From Archangium lipolyticum (GTDB lineage Bacteria > Myxococcota > Myxococcia > Myxococcales > Myxococcaceae), in assembly GCF_024623785.1 (NCBI RefSeq), contig NZ_JANKBZ010000040.1:1-64000 (forward strand): a stretch of 64,000 nucleotides of DNA, written 5' to 3'. The notes beneath the pieces were generated by a model. It saw only the letters and a list, made by a program, of their open reading frames with translations, was not told where the DNA came from and searched no databases. Made by a program: the position numbers and the translations under genes. Every line of letters begins with the position of its first letter. The stretch's first letter is position 1. Positions 41,578 through 53,042 of this stretch are shown in pieces.

Positions 41578-41772
41578 ATGACCGAAGTTCAGAGAACACC
41601 CCGTGACTACATGATTCCCGAGGGCTGCCCCGTCTGCGCGGCGGATCTGCCGGTGCGTGTCACCGCCTCGGGGCCCAACGGCGTCTGCAAGCACTGCGGG
41701 TGGTTCGGCCGTCCTCTCGTCACGGTGACCCACCAGGGCCTGCGCATCTCCTTCCAGGGCGCACAGGCGTGA
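41578..41772 (+). CDS. Small zinc-ribbon-like protein
   Basis: A 64-residue protein with two CxxC pairs (GCPVCAAD and VCKHCGWF), a typical zinc-ribbon. The rest has no family. No strong ribosome binding site is seen before the ATG, so the start is moderate. Function unknown. Confidence 0.65.
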   Translation: MTEVQRTPRDYMIPEGCPVCAADLPVRVTASGPNGVCKHCGWFGRPLVTVTHQGLRISFQGAQA

Positions 41773-41784
41773 GGCACTGAGGCG

Positions 41785-41822
41785 AATACCCTCACCCCGT
41801 CCCTCTCCCAGAGGGAGAGGGG
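41785..41822 (-). repeat. 38-bp palindromic repeat
   Basis: A copy of the dispersed repeat between the zinc-ribbon gene stop and the formate dehydrogenase start, in inverted direction. It starts 12 bp after the stop. Confidence 0.88.
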
Positions 41823-41886
41823 TTGTTGTCTCCTGGCTCTCCCATGTCCAGATTGGGTCCTGAAGCGCGTCCTCCGGAGGCTTGCC

Positions 41887-44800
41887 TTGGGACTCCTCGA
41901 CCTGTTCTCCCGCTGGCCCCTCATCCGTCAGCTCCAGGAGAAGGACTCCACCGCCCTCGGTGACACGGCCATGAGCGAGCGCAGCCGCCACCTCGCGCCG
42001 CGCACCCTCCACGCCGACAAGGTCGTCCCCTCCATCTGCCCCTACTGCGCCGTCGGCTGCGGCCAGAAGGTCTACGTCCAGGGCGACAGGATTCTCGACA
42101 TCGAGGGCGATGAGGACTCGCCCATCTCCCGCGGCCGGCTCTGCCCCAAGGGCGCCGCCACCTTCCAGCTCGTCACCGGCAGTCATCGGCTCGACACCGT
42201 CCTCTACCGCCGCCCCGGTGGCACGCAGTGGGAACGCATCCCCCTCCACCAGGCCCTGGACATGGTCGCCGAGCGCGTGAAGAAGACGCGCGACGCCACC
42301 TGGGAGGACACGAACGACAAGGGCGAGGCCGTCCACCGCACCCTCGGCATCGCCCACCTCGGCGGCGCCACGCTCGACAACGAGGAGAACTACCTCATCA
42401 AGAAGCTCTTCACCGCCGGACTCGGCATCGTCCAGGTGGAGAACCAGGCTCGAATATGACACTCCTCCACGGTGCCCGGTCTGGGCATCTCGTTCGGCCG
42501 AGGCGGTGCCACCACGTTCCAGCAGGACCTGGCGAACGCGGACTGCATCCTCATCATGGGCAGCAACATGGCCGAGTGTCACCCCGTGGGCTTCCAGTGG
42601 GTGATGGAGGCCCGTGAGCGCGGCGCCACCCTCATCCACGTGGACCCGCGCTTCACCCGCACCAGCGCCATGGCGGACACATACGTGCCCCTGCGCGCGG
42701 GCTCGGACATCGCGTTCCTCGGCGGCCTCGTCCACTACATCCTGGAGAACGAGCGCTACTTCCACGACTACGTCGTGAATTACACCAACGCCCCCGCCAT
42801 CCTCCGCGAGGACTTCCAGGACACCGAGGACCTCGACGGCCTCTTCAGCGGCTACGACCCGGACAAGGGCTCGTACTCTCCGCACACCTGGCAGTACGAG
42901 AACATGGACGGCGTCGTGCCCGCCGCGGGCCACAAGGAGCTCTTCGCCGAGCCCGGCGCCGGCGGCCACGGCAAGGTGCGCGGCAAGCACATCACCGAGG
43001 TGCCGAGCGACAAGACGCTCCAGCACCCGCGCTGCGTCTTCCAGGTGCTCAAGCGCCACTACGCGCGCTACACGCCGGCCGTCGTCTCGCGCATCTGCGG
43101 CGTCCCCCAGGAGCTCTTCCTCCAGGTGGCCCGCACGCTCTGCGACAACTCGGGCCGCGAGCGCACCAGCGCCTTCTGCTACGCCGTGGGTTGGACGCAG
43201 CACTCGGTGGGCGTGCAGAACATCCGCACCGCCGCCATCATCCAGCTGCTGCTCGGCAACATCGGCCGGCCCGGCGGCGGCATCATGGCCCTGCGCGGCC
43301 ACGCCTCCATCCAGGGCTCCTCCGACATCCCCACCCTCTACAACCTGCTGCCCGGCTACATCCCCATGCCGCACGCGCCGGACGCGCAGCGCTTCGACCA
43401 GTACCTCCACAACAACGAGTCCGCCAGCGGCTGGTGGAGCAACTTCCCCAAGTACGTCGTCTCCCTGCTCAAGGCGTACTACGGCGACGCCGCGACGAAG
43501 GACAACGACTGGGGCTTCCACTGGATACCCAAGCTCACCGGCGACCACTCGCACATGACGACCGTCGCCGACATGGCCGATGGCAAGGTGAAGGGCTACT
43601 TCGTCCTCGGCGAGAACCCCGTCGTGGGCTCCATGAACGGCGCCCTGCAGCGCAAGGCTCTGGGCAAGCTCGACTGGCTCGTGGTCAGCGACCTGTCCCT
43701 CACCGAGACGGCCGAGTTCTGGCGCACCGCCCCCGAGGTCGTCCGCGGCGACGTGCGCCCCGAGGACATCCAGACCGAGGTCTTCTTCTTCCCGTGCGCC
43801 GCGCACACCGAGAAGGACGGCTCCTTCACCAACACCCAGCGCCTGCTCCAGTGGCACCACAAGGCAGTCGAGTCACCCGGTGAGGCGCGAAGTGATCTGC
43901 ACTTCATCTTCCACCTCGGGCGCCGGCTGAAGGAGCTCTACGCGGACTCCACCGAGGAGAAGGACAGGCCTCTCCAGGCCCTCACCTGGGACTACCCGAC
44001 GAAGGGCCCTCGCGAGGAGCCCGACGCCGAGGCCGTGTTGAAGGAGATCAGCGGCTATACCGTGGCGGACGGCGCCCCGGTGCCTGGTTTCTCGGAGCTG
44101 AAGGACGACGGCTCCACCGCGTGCGGCTGTTGGATTTATTCGGGCAGCTACGCGGACGGGGTGAACCAGCCGGCGCGCAGGAAGCCCGGACGGGAACAGA
44201 CGTGGGTGGCATCCGAGTGGGGTTGGGCCTGGCCCGCCAACCGGCGGCTCCTCTACAACCGCGCCTCAGCGGACCCCGAGGGCCGCCCCTGGAGCGAGCG
44301 CAAGAAGTACGTCTGGTGGGACGCCCAGCAGGGCAGGTGGACGGGCGAGGACGTGCCGGACTTCATCGTGGACCGGCCGCCCTCGTACCGGCCCCTGCCG
44401 GAGACCCATGGCGTGGACACGCTCTCGGGCACGGACCCGTTCATCATGCAGGCGGACGGGAAGGGCTGGCTCTTCGCGCCGAGCGGGATGATGGACGGTC
44501 CGCTGCCCACGCACTACGAGCCGCTGGAGTCGCCCGTCCGCAACTTCCTCTACGCGCAGCAGTGCAACCCGGCGCGCTACGAGTACCGGCGCCGGGACAA
44601 TCCCCTGCACCGCGCCTGGGCGGACCCGCGCTACCCGTATGTCCTCACCACGTACCGCCTCACCGAGCACCACACCGCGGGCGGCATGTCGCGCTGGCTG
44701 TCGTGGTTGAGCGAGCTGCAGCCGGAGATGTTCGTCGAGGTGTCTCCGGAGCTGGCCGCCGAGGCGGAGTTGGAGAACGGCGGCTGGTGCACGCTGTACA

Positions 44801-45150
44801 CGGCACGTGGAGAGATTGAATGCCGGGTGCTGGTGACGGAGCGCATCCGCCCGCTGCAACTGGACGGGAAGCGGGTGCACCAGGTGGGCCTGCCGTACCA
44901 CTGGGGCTACACGGGACGCGTGCGGGGAGAGAGCGCCAACGACCTGCTCGGCTTCACCGCGGATCCGAACGTCTCCATCCAGGAGTCCAAGGCGCTCACC
45001 TGCAACCTCCTCCCCGGGAGGCGCAGCCGGTACCGGCGCGCGGCCATGGGCTGGGAGCCGTGGCCCCTGCCTCCGGGCGTGGTGGACGTCCCGAGGGACC
45101 TGGAGGGCGTGGGCCCGCACGCGGAACAACCTCCGCAGGAGAAGGAGTAG
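41887..45150 (+). CDS. fdnG: Formate dehydrogenase catalytic subunit, selenocysteine-containing
   Basis: A 1087-residue molybdopterin enzyme in which TGA at 42457-42459 (residue 191) is read as selenocysteine: the context NQARI-U-HSSTV matches the active site of FdnG/FdoG proteins, and the frame carries on for 896 codons. The [4Fe-4S] site is CPYCAVGC plus LCPKG (Cys51, 54, 58, 86). It oxidises formate to CO2 with bis-MGD cofactor. Start TTG 41887 has GGAGG 6 nt upstream and gives MGLLDLFSRWPLIRQL, seen in relatives; no TAT signal is evident. The SECIS hairpin is at 42471-42489. It forms an operon with the iron-sulfur and membrane subunits. Confidence 0.95.
42471..42489 (+). promoter_or_regulatory. 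SECIS element for selenocysteine insertion
   Basis: Starting 11 nt after the TGA, GGTGCCC-GGTCT-GGGCATC forms a 7-bp stem (one G-U pair) with the loop GGTCT, which carries the bulged U/loop G-U features bound by SelB in E. coli fdhF. This explains why the in-frame TGA is not a stop. Confidence 0.88.
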
Positions 45151-45156
45151 CGCTCC

Positions 45157-45954
45157 ATGGGACAGAAGGGCTTCTTCACCGACACCACGCTCTGCATCGG
45201 CTGCAAGGCCTGCGAGGTGGCCTGCAAACAGTGGAACCAGTTGCCGGATGACGGCTTCCAGTTCACCGGCATGTCCTACGACAACTCGGGGCACCTGGGC
45301 TCGTCCACCTGGCGGCACGTGGCCTTCGTCGAGCGTCCAGTGCCGAGCCCCACGCAGAACACCGCGGGGATGGCCTTCTCGTGGCTGATGGCCTCGGACG
45401 TGTGCAAGCACTGCCAGCGCGCGGGGTGCCTGGAGGCGTGCCCCACCGGCGCCATCATCCGCACGGAGTTCGACACCGTGTACGTGCAGCCGGACGTGTG
45501 CAACGGCTGCGGCTACTGCGTGACGGCGTGCCCCTTCGGCGTCATCGACCGGCGCCAGGACGACGGGCGCGCATGGAAGTGCACCCTCTGCTACGACCGG
45601 CTCGGCGAGGACATGACCCCCGCCTGCGCCAAGGCGTGCCCCACCGCCTCCATCCAGTTCGGGGATGTGGATGAATTGCGCGAGCGGGCCCACCGGCGCG
45701 TGGAGCAACTGCACGACAAGGGATTGGACGCGGCGTACCTGTACGGCGCGGACGCGGAGAACCAGCCAGGGACTGGCGGGCTGAATGCGTTCTTCCTGCT
45801 CGTGGACAAGCCCGAGGTCTACAACCTCCCGCCGGACCCGGTGGTGCCGACGATGAAGGGGAAGGATGCCTGGACCTCGATGGGGTGGGGGGCGCTGGGC
45901 ATGGCCGTGGTGGCCATTGGCGCGGTGCTCCTGGGACGCGAGGTGGCGCGGTGA
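45157..45954 (+). CDS. fdnH: Formate dehydrogenase iron-sulfur subunit
   Basis: A 265-residue ferredoxin-like subunit with four [4Fe-4S] clusters: CIGCKACEVACKQW, CKHCQRAGCLEACP, CNGCGYCVTACP, CTLCYD and CAKACP. A C-terminal membrane helix (WGALGMAVVAIGAVLLG) anchors it. It carries electrons from the catalytic subunit to the membrane partner. The ATG at 45157 has AAGGAG upstream and starts 6 bp after fdnG. Confidence 0.95.
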   Translation: MGQKGFFTDTTLCIGCKACEVACKQWNQLPDDGFQFTGMSYDNSGHLGSSTWRHVAFVERPVPSPTQNTAGMAFSWLMASDVCKHCQRAGCLEACPTGAIIRTEFDTVYVQPDVCNGCGYCVTACPFGVIDRRQDDGRAWKCTLCYDRLGEDMTPACAKACPTASIQFGDVDELRERAHRRVEQLHDKGLDAAYLYGADAENQPGTGGLNAFFLLVDKPEVYNLPPDPVVPTMKGKDAWTSMGWGALGMAVVAIGAVLLGREVAR

Positions 45955-47180
45955 GTGACGACATCCGGCCCGAGGATCTGGAGAAGCGGCAGGACGGGCG
46001 CAACATCGACTCGCGGCTGGGAGTGCTGGCCGGAGAGGGCGCACAGCAGCGGGTGAGAGGCATCGACGAGGCCAATCCCTCGCGCGACCTGCTGCGGACA
46101 CGGCCCTCGCAGTCGGGCGTGAACGCGGAGTCACCGAGCTACTACGGGCAGCCAGCCATCAAGGAGCCCGTGTGGATCTGGAGCATCCCGCTCTACTTCT
46201 ACGTGGGCGGTGTGGCGGGCGCGGCGAGCGTGCTGGGCGCGGCGGCGGATATCTTCGGTGGGAAGCGGATGGAGGGACTCGGGCGCCGGTGCCGGTGGGT
46301 GGGCACGGCGGGCGACATCGTGAGCTCGGGGCTGCTCATCTACGACCTGGGACGGCCCGAGCGCTTCCTGAACATGCTTCGGGTGTTCCGCCCCACATCG
46401 CCCATGAGCGTGGGCTCCTGGGTGCTGGTGGGCTCGGGGGCGATGAACACCGCGTCCCTGCTGTTCGCCGGCCGGCGCGGCTGGCTGGGGCGCGCGGGAG
46501 AGGGAGCGGCCATCGCGGCGGGCTTCCTGGGATTGCCGCTCGCCGGGTACACGGCGGTGCTCATCGCCAACACGGCGGTGCCCGTGTGGCAGGCCACGCG
46601 CAAGTCGCTGCCACTGCTGTTCATGTCCTCGGCGATGGCGGGCGCCGCGAGCCTCCTGGAGCTGCTGCCACATCCGCGAAGAGAGGAGAGGGTGCTCCAC
46701 CTGTTCGGCTCGGTGGGCAAGGTGGGCGAGTTGCTGGCCGGAGTCGCGGTGCAGCACGAGGCCTCGCGAATGGAGGTGCTCGAACGGCCGCTGAAGCACG
46801 GACCCTCGGGGACACTGTGGAAGGCGGCCAAGGTGTGCACCGCGGCGTCACTGGCGCTGGGCGTGTGGCCGGGCCAGCGCAAGTGGATGAAGGTAGCGGG
46901 GGCACTGCTGGGCTCGGCGGGGGCACTGCTGACACGCTTCTCGGTGTTCCGCGCGGGCAAGGCATCGGCGGCCGACCCACAGGCCACGTTCCAGCCGCAG
47001 CGCCAGGGAATGGGCGCCGCGGAGGTGACGGGGCACACGCACGCATCGGACGGGAAGCCGTTCAAGTTCCCGCTGCCGGTGTTGCATGAACAGCCGGTGC
47101 TGCCTCGAAGGGGGCTATCGGCAGCGTGGCATCAGGAGTCGGAGCAGGAGCCAGAACCTTCCTCGGGTCCTTCGCCCTGA
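45951..47180 (+). CDS. NrfD/PsrC-type membrane subunit (quinone side)
   Basis: A 409-residue polytopic protein of the NrfD/PsrC family. An N-terminal cytoplasmic part of about 65 residues is followed by membrane helices, with the family motif EPVWIWSIPLYFYVGGVAGA and later LIYDLGRPERFLNMLRVFRP. It takes electrons from the iron-sulfur subunit to quinone, in place of the cytochrome b subunit of E. coli FdnI. GTG 45951 overlaps the fdnH stop, so coupled translation is clear. The C-terminal tail is hydrophilic. Confidence 0.9.
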   Translation: MSDDIRPEDLEKRQDGRNIDSRLGVLAGEGAQQRVRGIDEANPSRDLLRTRPSQSGVNAESPSYYGQPAIKEPVWIWSIPLYFYVGGVAGAASVLGAAADIFGGKRMEGLGRRCRWVGTAGDIVSSGLLIYDLGRPERFLNMLRVFRPTSPMSVGSWVLVGSGAMNTASLLFAGRRGWLGRAGEGAAIAAGFLGLPLAGYTAVLIANTAVPVWQATRKSLPLLFMSSAMAGAASLLELLPHPRREERVLHLFGSVGKVGELLAGVAVQHEASRMEVLERPLKHGPSGTLWKAAKVCTAASLALGVWPGQRKWMKVAGALLGSAGALLTRFSVFRAGKASAADPQATFQPQRQGMGAAEVTGHTHASDGKPFKFPLPVLHEQPVLPRRGLSAAWHQESEQEPEPSSGPSP

Positions 47181-47239
47181 GCCGGACTCGATGGCGGATT
47201 CTCGTGGGCGAGATGCGTCTCCAGGGAGCACTCTCCTCT

Positions 47240-47800
47240 TCATCGTTCTGATGATGTCCCGGGCGTGATGAGGCCATCAAGGGTCGCGTACTGCTTCGTC
47301 GTGAGCACCTCGAGCATGAGCGGCGTGTAGTCCGGGAACAATCTCTCCGCCAGCTCACCGAGCTTCAGCGCCTTTTCCAGGGTCTCCCTCGTGCGCTCGT
47401 CGTTCCAGTAGCGAATCAACCCCCGCCAGGAGTCCCTGACCGTCTCCAGTGCCTTGGCGCCGGCCTCTTCATAGAGCCTGGCGGCCTCATGAGGAGCGTT
47501 GCGGTAGGTGTCGAGGAAGTAGCCGAGCTCCACGACGGCGGGAGCACTCCGGTACGAGCTCAGGACGGCCAGCTCCAGCAGACGCTGGATTTCGGAAAGC
47601 CTGTCCTCGAGTTCCCGCCCGGGCTCCTCGAACTTCAGCAGCCGCCAGGCCAGGAAGAGGAGGTTCTGTGTGAACGCGGGGCACGCCTCGGCCAGCTCCC
47701 TGTGCGACCTCAATTGGTCAGGGTTTCCCATATCGGCCTCGGCATCCCGCCGAGCCTCCCGGAATCTCGCGACCAGCTCGTCGAGCTCCACGTGCGACAT
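47240..47800 (-). CDS. Helical TPR-like hypothetical protein
   Basis: A 186-residue all-helical protein, probably TPR-like (for example LAVLSSYRSAPAVVELGYFL and APHEAARLYEEAGAKALETV). No enzyme motif. Its ATG at 47800 follows directly on the stop codon of the upstream frame (47804-47806), so it is coupled to that gene. Convergent with the formate dehydrogenase operon. Function unknown. Confidence 0.75.
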   Translation of the reverse strand: MSHVELDELVARFREARRDAEADMGNPDQLRSHRELAEACPAFTQNLLFLAWRLLKFEEPGRELEDRLSEIQRLLELAVLSSYRSAPAVVELGYFLDTYRNAPHEAARLYEEAGAKALETVRDSWRGLIRYWNDERTRETLEKALKLGELAERLFPDYTPLMLEVLTTKQYATLDGLITPGTSSER

Positions 47801-47803
47801 GGC

Positions 47804-48263
47804 TCACCTCACCGTGCCCGTCTTCTCCATGACCCGCGCTGGATCCTCGAGCAGCTTCTTGACCATCTTCAGTTGGGCCTCCGTCGCGAGGCTGAAATCC
47901 TTCTTCTCCAACATCTGCTTGATCTCGAACAGGGTGTAGTCCTTGAGCTGCGAAGGGAAGTCCTTCGCACGTTGGAGGGAGGCCTGAAGCTGCCCCACCC
48001 GGGTGTTCAACAGTGAGATCTTCTGCAGCTTCTCCGCTACCTGCGGCTTGGAGAGCAGTCCCGAAGAACTGCCCATTCGCAATCAGCATGTTGATGCGCG
48101 TGCTGACGGTCCCGCCTTTGATGCGAACTCCAGCCTCGGGCTCGTCGAATGAAACACGTGCCGCCTGCCGAGGAGTGGATGTGTCTCGAGTGCCGCCAGT
48201 GGCATGACCACACGCATGGGCGAGGAGAATGAGGACACCACAAAAAGCCCTCCAGAGCGGCAT
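47804..48263 (-). pseudogene. Frameshifted gene: exported N-terminus plus coiled-coil C-terminus
   Basis: The N-terminal frame starts at ATG 48263 behind a strong ribosome binding site (GGGAGGGGGG) with signal-peptide-like MPLWRAFCGVLILLAHACGH, and runs through VSFDEPEAGVRIKGGTVSTR. Convincing coding then moves to another frame, GLLSKPQVAEKLQKISLLNT, continuing to a stop at 47804 next to the following gene. That second frame begins only at TTG 48082, right after a TGA, with no ribosome binding site. The 460-bp span is one base more than a multiple of three. A one-base insertion near 48060-48085 is the simplest reading; sequencing error or programmed frameshift are alternatives. The intact product would be about 150 residues. 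Confidence 0.65.
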
Positions 48264-48374
48264 GACCCCCCTCCCTCTTCGGCACCAGGAGTTTGGGTGC
48301 ATTGTACCCTGACGCCCCCAGAGCCGGCACCTCCAGGAGGTCGAGGGCATCGGCCTCGGAGTAGGCTCGCGTCC

Positions 48375-49988
48375 ATGAGCACTCGCGCAACGAGCATCTG
48401 GGGCTGGGGCTACGCGGACAAGTTCCCCGATGCCGAGGCACGCCGCGCCCTCGGGGAGCAGGTCTCCGCGCTCCTCGGTGCACCCCCGCTGGAGCCCCGT
48501 GAGCCCGCTGCTGCCGACGCCCTGCGCCTCCCGCGTCCCCGCATTGCTCCGCCCGAGGCGTTGACGGCGCTCTGCTCGTCCGAGGATTCCGACCGCGCCG
48601 CGCATACCTACGGCAAGGGCTATGGGGATCTCGTGCGGGGCTTCCACGGGGACTTCTCCTCCGCTCCCGACTTCGTCGCCCGCCCCCGCACCGAGGAGGA
48701 CGTGCGCGCCATCATGGACTGGTGCGGCGACCACCGCGTGGCCCTCATTCCCTTCGGCGGAGGCACCAGCGTCGTGCGCGGCGTCGAGGCCGCCATCGGT
48801 GACGGCTTCCGCGGCGCCGTGTCCCTCGACATGCGCGCCATGGACCGCGTCGTCGAGGTGGACCCCGTCTCCCGCGCCGCTCGCATCCAGGCCGGTGCCA
48901 CCGGCCCCGTGCTCGAGGCGCAGCTCGCCTCCCACGGCTTCACCCTTCGCCACTTCCCCCAGTCCTTCGAGTTCTCCACCCTCGGCGGGTGGATCGCCAC
49001 GCGCGCCGGGGGTCACTTCGCCACGCTCTACACGCACATCGACGACCTGGTGCAGTCCACCCGCATGCTCACCCCGCGCGGCCTCTACGAAACGCGCCGC
49101 CTCCCAGCCTCCGGCGCCGGCCCTGCTCCGGACAGGTTCGTGCTCGGCTCCGAGGGCACGCTCGGGGTCATCACCGAGGCCTGGGTGCGCGTCCAGCTCC
49201 GCCCCCGCTTCCGCGCCAGCGCCAGTGTCCACTTCTCAGACTTCACCTCCGGCGCTCGCGCCGTCCGTGAGATCTCCCAGTCCGGCCTCCATCCCTCCAA
49301 CTGCCGCCTCCTCGATGCGCGAGAGTCCTTCCTCAATGGCGTGACGGGTGATGGCTCCTGTGTGCTCGTGCTCGCCTTCGAGTCCGCCGATCATCCGCAG
49401 CAGGCGAAGATGGAGCGCGCGCTCGCCATCACCGCCGCACACGGGGGCGAGTGCCGGGAGGGAGCCCGCTATCGCTCCGAGGAGACGGGCTCGCAGGCGC
49501 GTGCCGGTGGTGCGGCCGACAGCTGGCGCTCGGCCTTCATCGAGGCGCCGTATCTGCAGAACGTCATGGTGAGCCTCGGCGTCATCGCCGACACCTTCGA
49601 GACCGCGTGCACGTGGGACCGGTTCGATGACCTCCACGGTGCCATCCTGGAGTCCATGCGCGGTGCCTTGGAGCGCATCTGCGGCGGTGGCTCGGTGAGT
49701 TGCCGCTTCACTCACGTCTATCCGGACGGGCCCGCGCCCTATTACACGTTCATCGGCCCGGCGAAGCCCGGCGGTGAGTTGCAGCAGTGGCTGGAGCTCA
49801 AGCACGCGGCGAGCGAGGCCGTGATGGCTCACGGAGGCACCATCACCCACCACCACTCCGTGGGACGATTACACCGCCCCTGGTACGACCGCGAGCGCCC
49901 CGAACCCTTCGCCCTCGCACTGAAGGCCGTGAAGGGGGCACTGGATCCTCAGGGGATTCTCAACCCGGGTGTCCTCGTGGGGCCCTGA
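48375..49988 (+). CDS. Alkyldihydroxyacetonephosphate synthase-like FAD enzyme
   Basis: About 537 residues of the FAD-linked oxidase superfamily (PCMH type), matching AGPS: FAD loop ALIPFGGGTSVVRG, SFEFSTLGGWIATRAGGH, then GSEGTLGVITEAWVR, and the active-site His run THHHSVGRLHRPWYDRERP. AGPS swaps the acyl chain of acyl-DHAP for a fatty alcohol, making ether lipids. Myxobacteria make ether lipids during development. The start is set at ATG 48375; the longer frame from 48204 is rejected. A palindromic repeat follows by 5 bp. Confidence 0.9.
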   Translation: MSTRATSIWGWGYADKFPDAEARRALGEQVSALLGAPPLEPREPAAADALRLPRPRIAPPEALTALCSSEDSDRAAHTYGKGYGDLVRGFHGDFSSAPDFVARPRTEEDVRAIMDWCGDHRVALIPFGGGTSVVRGVEAAIGDGFRGAVSLDMRAMDRVVEVDPVSRAARIQAGATGPVLEAQLASHGFTLRHFPQSFEFSTLGGWIATRAGGHFATLYTHIDDLVQSTRMLTPRGLYETRRLPASGAGPAPDRFVLGSEGTLGVITEAWVRVQLRPRFRASASVHFSDFTSGARAVREISQSGLHPSNCRLLDARESFLNGVTGDGSCVLVLAFESADHPQQAKMERALAITAAHGGECREGARYRSEETGSQARAGGAADSWRSAFIEAPYLQNVMVSLGVIADTFETACTWDRFDDLHGAILESMRGALERICGGGSVSCRFTHVYPDGPAPYYTFIGPAKPGGELQQWLELKHAASEAVMAHGGTITHHHSVGRLHRPWYDRERPEPFALALKAVKGALDPQGILNPGVLVGP

Positions 49989-49993
49989 CGGAA

Positions 49994-50035
49994 GACCCTC
50001 ACCCCGACCCTCTCCCAGAGGGAGAGGGAGAGGGG
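49994..50035 (-). repeat. 38-bp palindromic repeat with extended tail
   Basis: An inverted-direction copy between convergent genes, 5 bp after the AGPS-like stop and 13 bp before the SDR stop. The purine run GGGAGAGGGAGAGGGG is slightly longer than in other copies. Confidence 0.88.
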
Positions 50036-50048
50036 ATGGACGTGTCGC

Positions 50049-50831
50049 TCACAGGCCCGCCATCATCCCTCCGTCCACCGTCATCACACAGCCATTCACG
50101 TACGACGCGTCCTCCGACAGCAGCCACGCGATCGCCTTGCCCGCCTCCTCCGGCCTTCCAATCCGGCCCATCGGAATCCTCGGCAGGTAGAACTGTGTCT
50201 CCGCCTTCTCCGGCGCCCCAGGCGAAATCCTCTCGAATACCCCCTCCAGCATCGGCGTGCGGTGCGCCCCGGGGCACACCACGTTCACCCTCACCCCCTC
50301 CTTCGCGAACTCCAACGCCGCCGTCTTGCTCAGCCCGTGCATCCCGTGCTTCGCCGCCACGTAGGCCGACCCCATCGCCGTCCCCGTCAGCCCGTTCACC
50401 GATGACACGTTCACGATCGCCCCTCCCCCCGCCTTCACCATCGCCGGTATCTCGTACTTCATGCACAGCCACACGCCCCTCAGATCCACCCCCATCACCC
50501 GGTCGAACTCCTCCTCGCTCAGCTCCGTCAGCGGCACCAGCTGCATGTCCCCCAACGCCGCGTTGTTCACCGCCAGGTCCAGCCGGTCCCACTTCCCCAG
50601 CACCGTCTCCACCATCCGCTTGATGTCCTCGCCCTTCGCCATGTCCGCCTGCACGTAGAGCGCCTCCACCCCCTCCTCCCTCAACGCCCGCTCCGCCGCC
50701 TCGCCCCGCTCCCGCGTCCTCGCCACCAGCGCCACCTTCGCCCCCGCCTTCCCCAACTCCCGCGCCGCCGCCAGCCCGATCCCCGAGCTCCCCCCCGTCA
50801 CCACCGCTACCTTTCCCGCGATTCCCTTCAT
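50049..50831 (-). CDS. Short-chain dehydrogenase/reductase
   Basis: About 260 residues of the classical SDR family: cofactor loop VTGGSSGIGLAAARELG, NNAALGD, Ser in VNVSSVNG and catalytic YVAAKHG, ending VNGCVMTVDGGMMAGL as in FabG-like proteins. Substrate unknown. The ATG at 50831 has a G-rich site upstream (GGGGGCGGAAC). Divergent from the Ser/Thr kinase gene, with 215 bp between. Confidence 0.9.
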   Translation of the reverse strand: MKGIAGKVAVVTGGSSGIGLAAARELGKAGAKVALVARTRERGEAAERALREEGVEALYVQADMAKGEDIKRMVETVLGKWDRLDLAVNNAALGDMQLVPLTELSEEEFDRVMGVDLRGVWLCMKYEIPAMVKAGGGAIVNVSSVNGLTGTAMGSAYVAAKHGMHGLSKTAALEFAKEGVRVNVVCPGAHRTPMLEGVFERISPGAPEKAETQFYLPRIPMGRIGRPEEAGKAIAWLLSEDASYVNGCVMTVDGGMMAGL

Positions 50832-51046
50832 GTTCCGCCCCCTGTTCCTCGTGTGTGGGCCGCGAACATACCCGGCCCCTCTCCCATTCCTTCGTGGACC
50901 CCCGGTAGCGGCCACGACTCCCCACCAGGAAAAGGGTCCGCTCCCCCGAGCACGCGCGAGCGGTTCGTGACAAACTGTCCACCATCGCTCAACTCCACCG
51001 TGAGTCGAGAGCTCCCGGGGGGGACACCTCGCCCATTGGGCCTTTC

Positions 51047-52936
<1,890 letters not shown>

Positions 52937-53042
52937 CCCGAACCAGGAGGGAAATGCCCGAGGCGTGACATCCCGATTTCTCGGAGGGTGAACGAGTCTC
53001 ACGGCTCCCCACCCGTCCGTGCTAACTCCCCGCCGACAACCT

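Noticed and set aside
41381-41599. Minus-strand 72-residue frame after the M23 gene
   Set aside because: No ribosome binding site or domain; it overlaps the M23 stop and the zinc-ribbon start in antisense.
42457-42459. TGA in the formate dehydrogenase gene as a stop or pseudogene mark
   Set aside because: Context matches the selenocysteine site, and a SECIS hairpin follows; the frame continues with full family similarity.
47718-48076. Continuation of the 48263 frame to a stop at 47718
   Set aside because: Residues after about GTALQAAGSG are low-complexity and overlap convincing coding in another frame that is coupled to the next gene.
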